Source: Deltaproteobacteria bacterium (GTDB lineage Bacteria; Desulfobacterota; DSM-4660; Desulfatiglandales; Desulfatiglandaceae). Taken from it: a stretch of 7,407 nucleotides of DNA. The DNA lies in assembly GCA_013349725.1 (NCBI GenBank), contig DUZB01000006.1:18923-26329 (forward strand), read 5' to 3'. The position numbers were made by a program, and so were the translations under genes. Of the stretch, positions 1-6,574 are shown in pieces; position 1 is the stretch's first letter, and every line of letters starts with the position of its first letter. The notes under the pieces are model-generated. The model made no database searches. It saw only the letters and a list, made by a program, of their open reading frames with translations, and was not told the origin of the DNA.

Positions 1-645
<645 letters not shown>

Positions 646-657
646 GGGGAATGATCC

Positions 658-1068
658 ATGGGAAAATTACACCTGGAAGTGGTAACCCCTGAGAAGGTCA
701 TGGTGAGCCGGGAAGTGGACATTGTTGTTGCCTCCGGAACTCTTGGAGAATTCGGGGTTCTGAAAGGCCATGTACCTTTTCTTACAGGGATCGACCCTGG
801 GGAACTTCGTTTTTCTTCTGGAAGTACGACAGAACGGTTCTTCGTGACTATGGGTTTTGCCGAGATCTCGGATAACAAGGTCTCTGTTTTGGTTGATGCG
901 GCCGAAAGGGCTGCCGAGATTGATCTCGAGAGGGCGCGTATGGCTCTGGAAAGGGCGAAGGAAAGGCTTGCCACGGATCGTGGAAAGGAAGATATTGATT
1001 TTCTCCGGGCTGAGGTCGCCTTGAAAAGGGCTATTGCACGCATCCGGATAGCAGAAAAAAAGATGTGA
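658..1068 (+). CDS. atpC: ATP synthase F1 subunit epsilon
   Basis: This is the epsilon subunit of the F1 central stalk, which couples rotation to catalysis and can inhibit ATP hydrolysis. The protein has 136 residues, normal for the family. The N-terminal beta-sandwich domain is recognisable from LHLEVVTPEKV through the GEFGVLKGHVP motif (about residues 3-42). The C-terminal half (about residues 80-136) is two charged helices rich in Ala, Arg and Glu, as expected for the mobile regulatory hairpin. The start ATG at 658 is supported by a strong AGGGGGA ribosome binding site at 644-650 that overlaps the end of atpD, with 7 bases of spacing. It is the last gene of the atp operon: a strong intrinsic terminator follows 24 bases after the stop. 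Confidence 0.96.
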   Translation: MGKLHLEVVTPEKVMVSREVDIVVASGTLGEFGVLKGHVPFLTGIDPGELRFSSGSTTERFFVTMGFAEISDNKVSVLVDAAERAAEIDLERARMALERAKERLATDRGKEDIDFLRAEVALKRAIARIRIAEKKM

Positions 1069-1091
1069 TAAAGTTATCGTATTCTATTTCA

Positions 1092-1122
1092 GGGCAGGCC
1101 CTTTTGGGCCTGCCTTTTTTTT
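1092..1122 (+). terminator. Intrinsic terminator of the atp operon
   Basis: A perfect 9-bp GC-rich stem, GGCAGGCCC (1093-1101) and GGGCCTGCC (1106-1114), encloses a four-T loop and is followed directly by eight T residues (1115-1122). It sits 24 bases after the atpC stop and separates the atp operon from the cell-division unit. Confidence 0.95.
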
Positions 1123-1127
1123 ATTTG

Positions 1128-1156
1128 TTGACCTTTTTTTTATTCAAGGATAGTAT
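1128..1156 (+). promoter_or_regulatory. Sigma-70 type promoter for zapB-zapA (and possibly 6S RNA)
   Basis: TTGACC (1128-1133) and TAGTAT (1151-1156) are separated by exactly 17 bases, close to the sigma-70 consensus. The promoter begins six bases after the atp terminator, so the downstream genes appear to have their own transcription start near 1163. That would leave a leader of roughly 130 bases before the zapB-like start. No transcript data are available; the call rests on sequence match and position. Confidence 0.7.
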
Positions 1157-1291
1157 CTTCAATCGAAGTCAGAAATGTATGGTCAAGAGGATGTTTTGCC
1201 GGATGTTAAGAGAAGCCAGGCTGCGACCAGCGATCGGGCACGGACTCCTCTCTTTTAAAAAATACCCCAGAATGGTGAGGTTGAATGAATT

Positions 1292-1570
1292 ATGGCGGAT
1301 GAAGAGGTAAAACAGTACGCTGCGTGGAATTCCGGAAGTGCGGAAGAAGAAACGGATCAACTCAAGCTTCTTGAAGATAAGGTGGAAGGCCTGATCGAGA
1401 CAATCATGACGTTAAAAGGCGATAAAGACGCGCTTAAGGAAAAACTTGATATACAGGATGAGAAAATTTCAGACCTTTCACAGCAAGTGGAAAATCTGAA
1501 AACCGTGAAGGATATGGCTAAAAAGAGAATCGTTTCACTTCTTGAGAAAATTGAGCTTGTTGAAAAATAG
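1292..1570 (+). CDS. zapB: ZapB-like cell-division coiled-coil protein
   Basis: This is a 92-residue acidic, highly charged protein predicted to be almost entirely coiled coil from about residue 20 to the end (heptad-like LKLLEDKVEGLIETIMTL, then IQDEKISDLSQQVENLK). It ends with RIVSLLEKIELVE, typical of the small ZapB-like proteins that precede zapA in Desulfobacterota. ZapB in enterobacteria is a Z-ring associated coiled coil that binds ZapA; a matching role here is inferred from neighbourhood and fold, not from a sequence-specific motif. The start ATG at 1292 has a GGTGAGGT ribosome binding site (1274-1281) at a rather long 10-base spacing. The protein is somewhat longer than E. coli ZapB (about 80 residues) because of an N-terminal extension of about 20 residues that is not coiled coil. 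It is probably co-transcribed with zapA, 32 bases downstream. Confidence 0.8.
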   Translation: MADEEVKQYAAWNSGSAEEETDQLKLLEDKVEGLIETIMTLKGDKDALKEKLDIQDEKISDLSQQVENLKTVKDMAKKRIVSLLEKIELVEK

Positions 1571-1602
1571 ATGGTTTTATTTTTGAAGAAGAATGGTAGT
1601 GC

Positions 1603-1911
1603 ATGGAAAAGCCTGTCAGGATAAGAATTCTCGATCATGAATATCTTTTAAGAAGTGATGAAGATGAATCCTTTGTCCAGAAGATAGCGCAATTTGTGAA
1701 CCATAGACTGGATGAAATACGAAGCAGGGCGGAAAATCTCACAGAGAGCAAAGCTGCCATACTGGCGGCTTTTTATATCGCGAGTGATTATTTTCAGCTG
1801 CGTAAAGAGCGGGATGAAGCGGTGAAAAAATTTGATGATCGGGTGCGCTCATTAAATTTCCAGATCGACTCGGTAACCCAGAAGATTGATTTCGAGGAAG
1901 TTGACAGCTGA
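1603..1911 (+). CDS. zapA: Cell division protein ZapA
   Basis: ZapA is a cytoplasmic FtsZ-binding protein that bundles and stabilises Z-ring filaments. The 102-residue product has the usual ZapA plan. An N-terminal beta-strand domain (VRIRILDHEYLLRSDEDESFVQ, about residues 5-26) leads into a helix (about residues 27-45, VNHRLDEIRSRAENLT). An ALA/FYIASDYF segment follows at about residues 50-63, and a long C-terminal coiled-coil helix (about 64-102) mediates dimer and tetramer formation. The ATG at 1603 is essentially forced, since an in-frame TAG lies at 1597-1599; its ribosome binding site is weak (GAAGAAG upstream), suggesting coupling to the zapB-like gene. The stop codon coincides with the 5' end of the 6S RNA candidate, the same zapA-ssrS adjacency known in gammaproteobacteria. 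Confidence 0.92.
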   Translation: MEKPVRIRILDHEYLLRSDEDESFVQKIAQFVNHRLDEIRSRAENLTESKAAILAAFYIASDYFQLRKERDEAVKKFDDRVRSLNFQIDSVTQKIDFEEVDS

Positions 1912-2074
1912 GACCGGAGAGGTGTCAGGCAAGGGATTTTTTGGGGGCCATTCGATCGACCGGGAATGGGAGTGCGAGTCCCGGGATATAGGGGAAAAGT
2001 CGGTTTGAACAAAGAGGAATGGTTACACGTAAAGCGTGAAATATATAATGGCTCAAGGCAAGCAAAATCGGTCT
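1911..2074 (+). ncRNA. ssrS: 6S RNA candidate (SsrS)
   Basis: 6S RNA binds the sigma-70 RNA polymerase holoenzyme as a promoter mimic and tunes transcription in stationary phase. The call rests on position directly after zapA, on size (about 164 bases) and on a rod-like fold. The closing stem pairs AGACCG (1911-1916) with CGGTCT (2069-2074). After a large open region, CCATTC (1948-1953) pairs with GAATGG (2017-2022). GATCGAC (1954-1960) then pairs with GTCGGTT (1999-2005), and CGGGA (1961-1965) with TCCCG (1979-1983) closes the apical hairpin. The GAATGGTTACA string at 2017-2027 resembles the AAGGGTTACAG string in the 3' half of E. coli 6S RNA. The stems were paired by eye and the exact ends are uncertain. 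No promoter is evident directly upstream, so it may be processed from the zapA transcript. Confidence 0.75.
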
Positions 2075-2105
2075 GCTCACAGGATGGGTAGATCTATGTA
2101 ACGTA

Positions 2106-2136
2106 TTGAGATTATAATTGAAATATGTGATATGCT
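2106..2136 (+). promoter_or_regulatory. Possible extended -10 promoter for rny
   Basis: TTGAGA (2106-2111) and TATGCT (2131-2136) lie 19 bases apart. The longer than usual spacing is offset by an extended -10 element, since the sequence reads TGATATGCT (TGn plus hexamer). It lies in AT-rich sequence between the 6S RNA candidate and rny, giving a leader of about 140 bases. The rest of this gap (2137-2270) is T-rich on this strand and includes TTAGG and CCTAA arms around a T-rich loop (about 2184-2202), too weak to call a terminator. Confidence 0.4.
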
Positions 2137-2283
2137 GGCTTTATTTTTGAAAGCGCCTTTCTGTGCCTATCTTCCTCTCCCCTTTAGGTTTTTTTTATCC
2201 TAACGGCCTTTTTCTGTTCCAATCCCCTGTATTAACTCCTTTTTCACTAAATGACGAGTACGCGATATGCGAGGTCAGGTTAA

Positions 2284-3873
2284 ATGAGCCTGCAGGAGCT
2301 TATGATAGATATGAATGGAATATATGTAGTTGCAATGATTGCTGCCGGGGTTGCAGCAGGCATTCTCATCGGCTTTCTTCTCAGAAAAAAACTTGTTGAA
2401 AGCCGTATAGAGACGATTGGAGAATACTCCAAAAAGATCCTGGCTGAGGCTGAAAAAGAGGCCGCGACCACCAGAAGAGAGGTGGCCCTTCAGGCGAAAG
2501 ATACCCTGTATCAGATGAAAGTGGAGTTTGGAAAAGAAACAAAGGATAAGAGAGAAGAGCTGGCCCTGTGTGAAAAGCGATTTCGCAAAAAGGAAGAGGC
2601 CTTTGATAAGAAAATTGAAATCATTGAAAAAAGAGAAGAGAAGTCTGTTGAAAGAGAAAGAAATATCGACAGGGTCGAAAAGGAGATAAGGAAAAAGGAG
2701 GGCGAGTACGACCAACTGATTATCGAAGAAAGAAAACAGTTGGAGAAACTGGCCGGAATGTCTGGGGAAGAAGCAAAGCTGACCCTTATTAAGTCCATGG
2801 AGACCGAAGCCCGACACGATGGGGTAAAGACTGTTCGCAGGATCGAGGCCGAAGCCAGGGCGGAAGCGGATCGCAAAGCCCAGGATATTATTGCCCTTGC
2901 GGTAAAGAAATATTCGGGTGATTATGCTGCTGAACGAATTGTTTCCGTGGTGAATCTGCCCAATGAAGAAATGAAAGGGAGGATTATCGGTAGAGAAGGC
3001 CGAAATATTCGTGCTATTGAGGCCGCTACCGGAATAGACCTGATTATCGACGATACCCCGGAAGCCGTGATTTTGTCTGGTTTTAACCCGGTCAGGCGAC
3101 AGGTTGCAAAGATATCGCTGGAACGGCTTATTGAAGATGGGAGGATTCACCCGGCCAGGATTGAAGAAATTGTCAACAAGGTAACCAAAGAGGTGGAGGC
3201 GAGCATCAAGGAAGCCGGAGAACAGACGACCTTTGATGTGGGGGTCCATGGGATAAATAGCGAGCTTGTAAAACTTATCGGTCGCCTGAAATACCGTTCC
3301 AGTTATGCGCAAAATGTCTTGCAGCACTCCAGGGAAGTCAGCTTTTTAACCGGTATTATGGCCGCCGAACTTGGGCTCAATGTGAAACAGGCGAAGAGGG
3401 CGGGACTTTTGCACGATATAGGCAAGGCTGTAGATCATGAGGTGGAAGGCCCTCATGCGCTCATTGGAGCCGATTTAGCCAAGAGATACGGTGAAGCAAC
3501 TGAGGTGATTCACGCCATCGCTGCACACCACGAAGATATAGAGCCGGAGTCGGTGCTTGCTATACTGGTTCAGTCCGCGGACACCCTCTCAGGGGCCAGG
3601 CCGGGCGCCAGACAGGAGATGCTGGAATCGTACGTGAAGCGTCTTGAAAAACTGGAGGAAATTGCTTGTTCTTTCCCAGGGGTGAACAAGTCTTTCGCCA
3701 TCCAGGCCGGACGTGAGATCCGGATCATGGTGGAGGGGAAGTCCGTGAGCGACGACCAGGCATATCTGCTTTGCAAAGATATCTCCAGAAAGATAGAAAA
3801 AGAACTGACCTACCCCGGACAGATAAGGGTTGTGGTCATCCGTGAAACAAGGGCGGTGGAATATGCCCGATAG
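2284..3873 (+). CDS. rny: Ribonuclease Y
   Basis: RNase Y is a membrane-anchored endoribonuclease that initiates mRNA decay. The 529-residue protein shows the full family architecture. It has an N-terminal transmembrane segment (about residues 12-33, ending in RKK) and a long charged coiled coil (about 35-215). A KH RNA-binding domain follows (about 219-285) with its GREG loop at 236-239. The HD domain has H348, the HD pair H377-D378 in LLHDIGK, and HH at 415-416 in AIAAHHED, which bind the catalytic metals. The C-terminus ([13 protein letters not shown]) is typical, and total length matches the usual 510-530. The ATG at 2284 has GAGGT (2271-2275) 8 bases upstream; ATGs at residues 7 and 10 are possible but less well placed, although AGGAG lies at 2294-2298. 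Gram-positive homologues often precede a YmdB-type phosphoesterase; here the next gene is convergent lipA. Confidence 0.97.
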   Translation: MSLQELMIDMNGIYVVAMIAAGVAAGILIGFLLRKKLVESRIETIGEYSKKILAEAEKEAATTRREVALQAKDTLYQMKVEFGKETKDKREELALCEKRFRKKEEAFDKKIEIIEKREEKSVERERNIDRVEKEIRKKEGEYDQLIIEERKQLEKLAGMSGEEAKLTLIKSMETEARHDGVKTVRRIEAEARAEADRKAQDIIALAVKKYSGDYAAERIVSVVNLPNEEMKGRIIGREGRNIRAIEAATGIDLIIDDTPEAVILSGFNPVRRQVAKISLERLIEDGRIHPARIEEIVNKVTKEVEASIKEAGEQTTFDVGVHGINSELVKLIGRLKYRSSYAQNVLQHSREVSFLTGIMAAELGLNVKQAKRAGLLHDIGKAVDHEVEGPHALIGADLAKRYGEATEVIHAIAAHHEDIEPESVLAILVQSADTLSGARPGARQEMLESYVKRLEKLEEIACSFPGVNKSFAIQAGREIRIMVEGKSVSDDQAYLLCKDISRKIEKELTYPGQIRVVVIRETRAVEYAR

Positions 3874-3886
3874 ATGCAACCAAAAA

Positions 3887-3921
3887 AGACAGAATCCAGG
3901 AGCCAGAAGACAGAATTCAGA
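3887..3921 (+). repeat. Degenerate heptamer repeat, five units, between rny and lipA
   Basis: Five units stand in strict 7-base register: AGACAGA, ATCCAGG, AGCCAGA, AGACAGA, ATTCAGA. The consensus is A-(G/T)-N-C-A-G-(A/G); the opposite strand reads as TTCTGNN units. The array fills much of the 43-base gap between the convergent rny and lipA stops, and its last unit contains the lipA stop codon (3917-3919, minus strand). No hairpin terminator is visible in this gap, so how the two convergent transcripts end is not evident. Similar TTCTG-type heptamers occur between genes in many Desulfobacterota genomes (general recollection, not checked). Confidence 0.75.
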
Positions 3922-4807
3922 ATGTGGAACGGGTTTCCTTGGAATTGAACATCTCCGACGCGTGATAGGAACTTCTCACAAAAGGCCCGGAGGCTACGGC
4001 CTCAAATCCTGATTCGTAAGCGGTCGCCTCCCATTTGGCGAATTCATCCGGGTGAATGTAGCGGTGTACTTGGTGGTGCATGAACGAGGGCGCCAGATAT
4101 TGCCCGATGGTGAGATTTCTGCATCCCACCTCAAGAAGGTCTTCAAGGACGGTCAGGACTTCCTCCGGCTTTTCCCCGAGCCCTAACATAATCCCCGATT
4201 TTGTGGCTTTTTTCCCACCGTCTCTGTGTGCCTGGAGCAGCACGTTCAGGGATTGCCTGTAATCGGCCTGAGGCCTTACCTGCTTGTAGAGACTGGGGAC
4301 AGTTTCCACATTGTGGTTCAGGATGTCAGGGCGTACTTCCAGAACGGTTTTGAGGGCTTCTCTCGATCCCTGAAAATCAGGGATAAGCACTTCTATCGCT
4401 GTTCGAGGGTTTTGCTGCCTGATTGCGCGGATCGTCGCGGCAAAATGGGAAGCACCGCCATCAGGAAGATCGTCGCGGGTAACAGAGGTAATGACCGCGT
4501 ATTTCAGCCCCAGTCTTTTTACCGCCGAGGCGACTGCTTCAGGTTCATTTCTGTCCAAGGGTTCAGGTCTGTCGTGAATGACCGCGCAGAATGTGCAATT
4601 GCGGGTACACCGGTTTCCCATAATCATGAGGGTGGCGGTCCCCTGGGAAAAACATTCCCCTAAGTTCGGGCAGTTGGCTTCTTCGCAGACAGTATGAAGG
4701 CAGGAATCCTTTAAAAGGGTCATGACCTTGTCATAAGAATTTCCGCAGGAAATCCTTTTTTTGAGCCATTCGGGTTTGGCAGGAAAGGGCCTTTGAATCT
4801 CTTTCAT
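3917..4807 (-). CDS. lipA: Lipoyl synthase (radical SAM)
   Basis: LipA inserts two sulfur atoms at C6 and C8 of the protein-bound octanoyl group, producing the lipoyl cofactor of 2-oxoacid dehydrogenases and the glycine cleavage H protein. The 296-residue protein carries both iron-sulfur sites. The auxiliary cluster motif CX4CX5C is at C41, C46 and C52 (CEEANCPNLGEC), and the radical SAM motif CX3CX2C is at C67, C71 and C74 (CTRNCTFC). The C-terminal RSSY (about 278-281) supplies the serine ligand of the auxiliary cluster. Length is normal for the family. Its ATG overlaps the lipB stop (ATGA, 4804-4807), implying translational coupling, and no separate ribosome binding site is needed. The stop codon falls inside a heptamer repeat, so the last residues after the RSSYHASE region (NSKETRSTF) may be lineage-specific. 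Confidence 0.97.
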   Translation of the reverse strand: MKEIQRPFPAKPEWLKKRISCGNSYDKVMTLLKDSCLHTVCEEANCPNLGECFSQGTATLMIMGNRCTRNCTFCAVIHDRPEPLDRNEPEAVASAVKRLGLKYAVITSVTRDDLPDGGASHFAATIRAIRQQNPRTAIEVLIPDFQGSREALKTVLEVRPDILNHNVETVPSLYKQVRPQADYRQSLNVLLQAHRDGGKKATKSGIMLGLGEKPEEVLTVLEDLLEVGCRNLTIGQYLAPSFMHHQVHRYIHPDEFAKWEATAYESGFEAVASGPFVRSSYHASEMFNSKETRSTF

Positions 4808-5526
4808 GGAGTTGTTTCTCCTGCATCGTTTTTAAGGCATTCGTTTTGAACCAGTATTTCCATTAATTTCTCCAGGTTTCTTTTTTCCATGGAACAATCG
4901 AAGATCTCTTCATACAGAGAGACAGTCAGGTCTTTGAGAGGTTCTACAGGGATCTGATGTTTCAGAATATTTTTCATGGAGGTTATTTCAACATCGTGTA
5001 AACCACAAGGGTTGATCATCTGAAAAGGGGAGAGATCAAGATTTACGTTCAGGGCGAACCCGTGAAGACTGATTCCTTTTCTAACGGCAATTCCCACAAA
5101 ACCTATCTTTTTTTCTTCCACCCATACGCCACGATTTCTGGGATCTCTTCTTCCTGGGATTCCGTATCTATCCAGAGTACGTATCATGATTTCTTCGAGG
5201 CGTTCGACGAAATCCACAACGCCAATACCACCCTTCAGCCCGAATATAGGGTAGCAGATGAATTGTCCAGGACCATGATAGGTGACATCTCCTCCCCTTT
5301 CAATATCCACACAGGGTATTCCGTGGTCGTCAAGAACCTGTTGTGTAACGAGGAGGTTGCCATGGTTTTTTCCCTTTCCAAACGTCATGACTCGGGGATG
5401 TTCTACGAGGATCAGACAATCCGGGATGAGGTTTTTCCTTCTGGCCTTGTGAATGCCATGCTGGAGTTCCCAGCAAGAAGTGTATTCCATAAGTCCCAGA
5501 TCAACCGCGATGGAAGGTTTTGCCAT
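4804..5526 (-). CDS. lipB: Lipoyl(octanoyl) transferase
   Basis: LipB moves octanoyl from acyl carrier protein to the target lysine of lipoyl domains, making the substrate for LipA. With the start chosen here the protein has 240 residues, slightly longer than the usual 210-230. Family motifs are present: RGGDVTYHGPGQ (residues 77-88), KKIGFVGIAV with the presumed catalytic Lys140, HGFALNVN (155-162), and INPCGL with the catalytic Cys174. I chose the ATG at 5526 because TGGGGAA (5530-5536, minus strand) precedes it at a suitable distance and MAKPSIAVDLG matches a usual LipB N-terminus; an in-frame GTG at 5538 would add four residues and lose this site. It is the first gene of a lipB-lipA operon. 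The C-terminal extension beyond about residue 215 is charged and not obviously conserved. Confidence 0.95.
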   Translation of the reverse strand: MAKPSIAVDLGLMEYTSCWELQHGIHKARRKNLIPDCLILVEHPRVMTFGKGKNHGNLLVTQQVLDDHGIPCVDIERGGDVTYHGPGQFICYPIFGLKGGIGVVDFVERLEEIMIRTLDRYGIPGRRDPRNRGVWVEEKKIGFVGIAVRKGISLHGFALNVNLDLSPFQMINPCGLHDVEITSMKNILKHQIPVEPLKDLTVSLYEEIFDCSMEKRNLEKLMEILVQNECLKNDAGETTP

Positions 5527-5619
5527 ACAATTCCCCACATTAGAAAAGTCACGGTTTCGCGGATTTCAGATTTAGAGAACCCATTCCGTCATAAGGTCTT
5601 TTTTGCTGCCGCATCAATA

Positions 5620-5648
5620 ATAGTATACATGCGGGAAGTGAACCTCAA
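5620..5648 (-). promoter_or_regulatory. Candidate sigma-70 promoter for lipB-lipA
   Basis: On the minus strand TTGAGG (5643-5648) and TACTAT (5620-5625) are separated by 17 bases, a good sigma-70 match, giving a start near 5613 and a leader of about 87 bases before lipB. The -35 element lies within the left arm of the 18-bp palindrome at 5645-5662, so a protein bound there would be expected to block or alter this promoter. Confidence 0.5.
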
Positions 5649-5662
5649 GCAAAATTGCTTGA
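5645..5662. promoter_or_regulatory. 18-bp palindrome, possible operator in the lipB / DUF1847 divergent region
   Basis: TCAAGCAA (5645-5652) and TTGCTTGA (5655-5662) are perfect inverted arms of 8 bp around a two-base AA spacer, the size expected for a dimeric regulator site. It overlaps the leftward lipB -35. On the right it contains TTGCTT (5655-5660), which with TGTAAT (5679-5684) at 18-base spacing could be a weak rightward promoter for the DUF1847-DUF2889 pair. No regulator gene is visible nearby and the binding protein is unknown. The remaining 170 bases to the DUF1847 start hold a smaller inverted repeat (AATATC/GATATT, near 5750) and nothing else I can support. Confidence 0.45.
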
Positions 5663-5854
5663 TTAACCGTTTCCGGTGTGTAATAAAATCAGACAACTTT
5701 CAGAACGTTTGGATCAGGGTGGGAAAAGTTAGGCAGGTACTGGTAAATATCATCGCGATATTCATGGTTGTAAGCGGAATCTTCCTGCTGATCTTTACAG
5801 AACGAACGCGTGAACTGTACAAGAGGGCTTTTCTCGTTGAAAACGGAGGTCTTT

Positions 5855-6574
5855 ATGGAAAAGAAAAAAAAGGGTGTAACTCCTTCATGCGCATCTTGTC
5901 GTGTGGAAAGGAGCGAGCGAAATTGTCAAAAGGAAAAGGGAAAAGGGGCAAAAGGCTGCCCCACGCTGACTCGTAAAGATGTGTTGAAAGAGTCCAATAA
6001 GGAGTTCGAAATCTCCAGCATAAGAGAATTTGCCAGAAATGCTTCCATTCAGGAGGCCGAATGTTATGTGAATCGCCACCAGCGGCCCTACATCATGCAG
6101 CCAAGCAAGACAAGAATTGTGGAAATCTGTGAGTTCGCGAGGAAGATGGGGTATCGAAGACTCGGACTTGCTTTCTGTCTTGGGCTGACAAAGGAGGCTG
6201 CAGCTGTGGAGGAGATCTTGCAGGAGAACGGATTTGAGGTGGTTTCGGTTCTCTGTAAGGCCGGCAGAACATCCAAGGAGATGATCGGGATTAAAGAGGA
6301 GGAGAAGATCTTTCAGGGAACGGATGAGGCCATGTGCAACCCCATATACCAGGCAAAACTGTTGAACCATGAAGAGTCGGAGTTCAACATCCTGTTGGGG
6401 CTTTGTGTCGGCCATGACTCTCTTTTTTTTAAGTATGCAGAAGCGCCAGTAACCGTGCTGGCGGTCAAAGACCGGGTAACCGGCCATAACCCGCTGGCCG
6501 CCATCTATCTCTCGGAGTCCTATTACAGAAAAATAAGACATCCGAACATTGTTTCGGGCCATGAAATAAAATGA
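5855..6574 (+). CDS. DUF1847 family cysteine-rich putative metal-binding protein
   Basis: The 239-residue protein matches the DUF1847 family, found mainly in anaerobes and often labelled metal-binding; its function is not established. Its N-terminus is basic and cysteine-rich: C12 and C15 (CASC), C24 and C35-P36, a plausible four-cysteine metal site. The core from about residue 87 looks like an alpha/beta fold: GYRRLGLAFCLGLTKEA, then GFEVVSVLCKAGRTSKE, then MCNPIYQAKLLN. It ends with the signature GLCVGHDSLFFKYAEAPVT (C184, H187, D188) and KDRVTGHNP. The start at 5855 is set by GGAGG (5845-5849) five bases upstream and by the cysteine motif; an in-frame ATG at 5810 would add 15 residues without a ribosome site. 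No signal peptide is seen. Its stop overlaps the DUF2889 start by ATGA, so the two are probably translationally coupled. CTCTTTTTTTTAAG in the signature region is an eight-T run and a possible slippage site. Confidence 0.85.
   Translation: MEKKKKGVTPSCASCRVERSERNCQKEKGKGAKGCPTLTRKDVLKESNKEFEISSIREFARNASIQEAECYVNRHQRPYIMQPSKTRIVEICEFARKMGYRRLGLAFCLGLTKEAAAVEEILQENGFEVVSVLCKAGRTSKEMIGIKEEEKIFQGTDEAMCNPIYQAKLLNHEESEFNILLGLCVGHDSLFFKYAEAPVTVLAVKDRVTGHNPLAAIYLSESYYRKIRHPNIVSGHEIK

Noticed and set aside
1065..1310. An 81-codon frame running through the atp terminator and zapB leader
   Set aside because: It reads through a perfect intrinsic terminator and promoter, and its residues mirror T-rich non-coding sequence.
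2184..2202. TTAGG/CCTAA inverted arms around a T-rich loop upstream of rny
   Set aside because: Stem of only about five AT-containing pairs and no following clean T tract at the right place; too weak to call a terminator or attenuator.
2275..3327. A 350-codon minus-strand open frame opposite rny
   Set aside because: It lies wholly antisense to the strongly recognisable RNase Y, has low-complexity Phe/Leu/Ser-rich composition produced by the complement of a Lys/Glu-rich coiled coil, and matches no family I know.
4226..4663. A 145-codon plus-strand frame within lipA
   Set aside because: Antisense to the radical SAM core of LipA; no start signal or domain.
5730..5825. A hydrophobic stretch (NIIAIFMVVSGIFLLIF) in one frame of the lipB-DUF1847 gap, resembling a small membrane protein
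   Set aside because: The ATG at 5764 has no ribosome binding site, the frame runs into the DUF1847 gene out of phase, and composition alone of an AT-rich leader can produce this. Conservation in relatives would be needed to revive it.
5062..5976. A 304-codon plus-strand open frame spanning lipB antisense and the divergent region
   Set aside because: Its first half is antisense to the LipB core and its end overlaps DUF1847 in another frame; no ribosome site or family resemblance.
5885..6562. A 225-codon minus-strand frame opposite DUF1847
   Set aside because: Shadow of the DUF1847 gene, which has family motifs and a good ribosome site; no recognisable domain on this strand.
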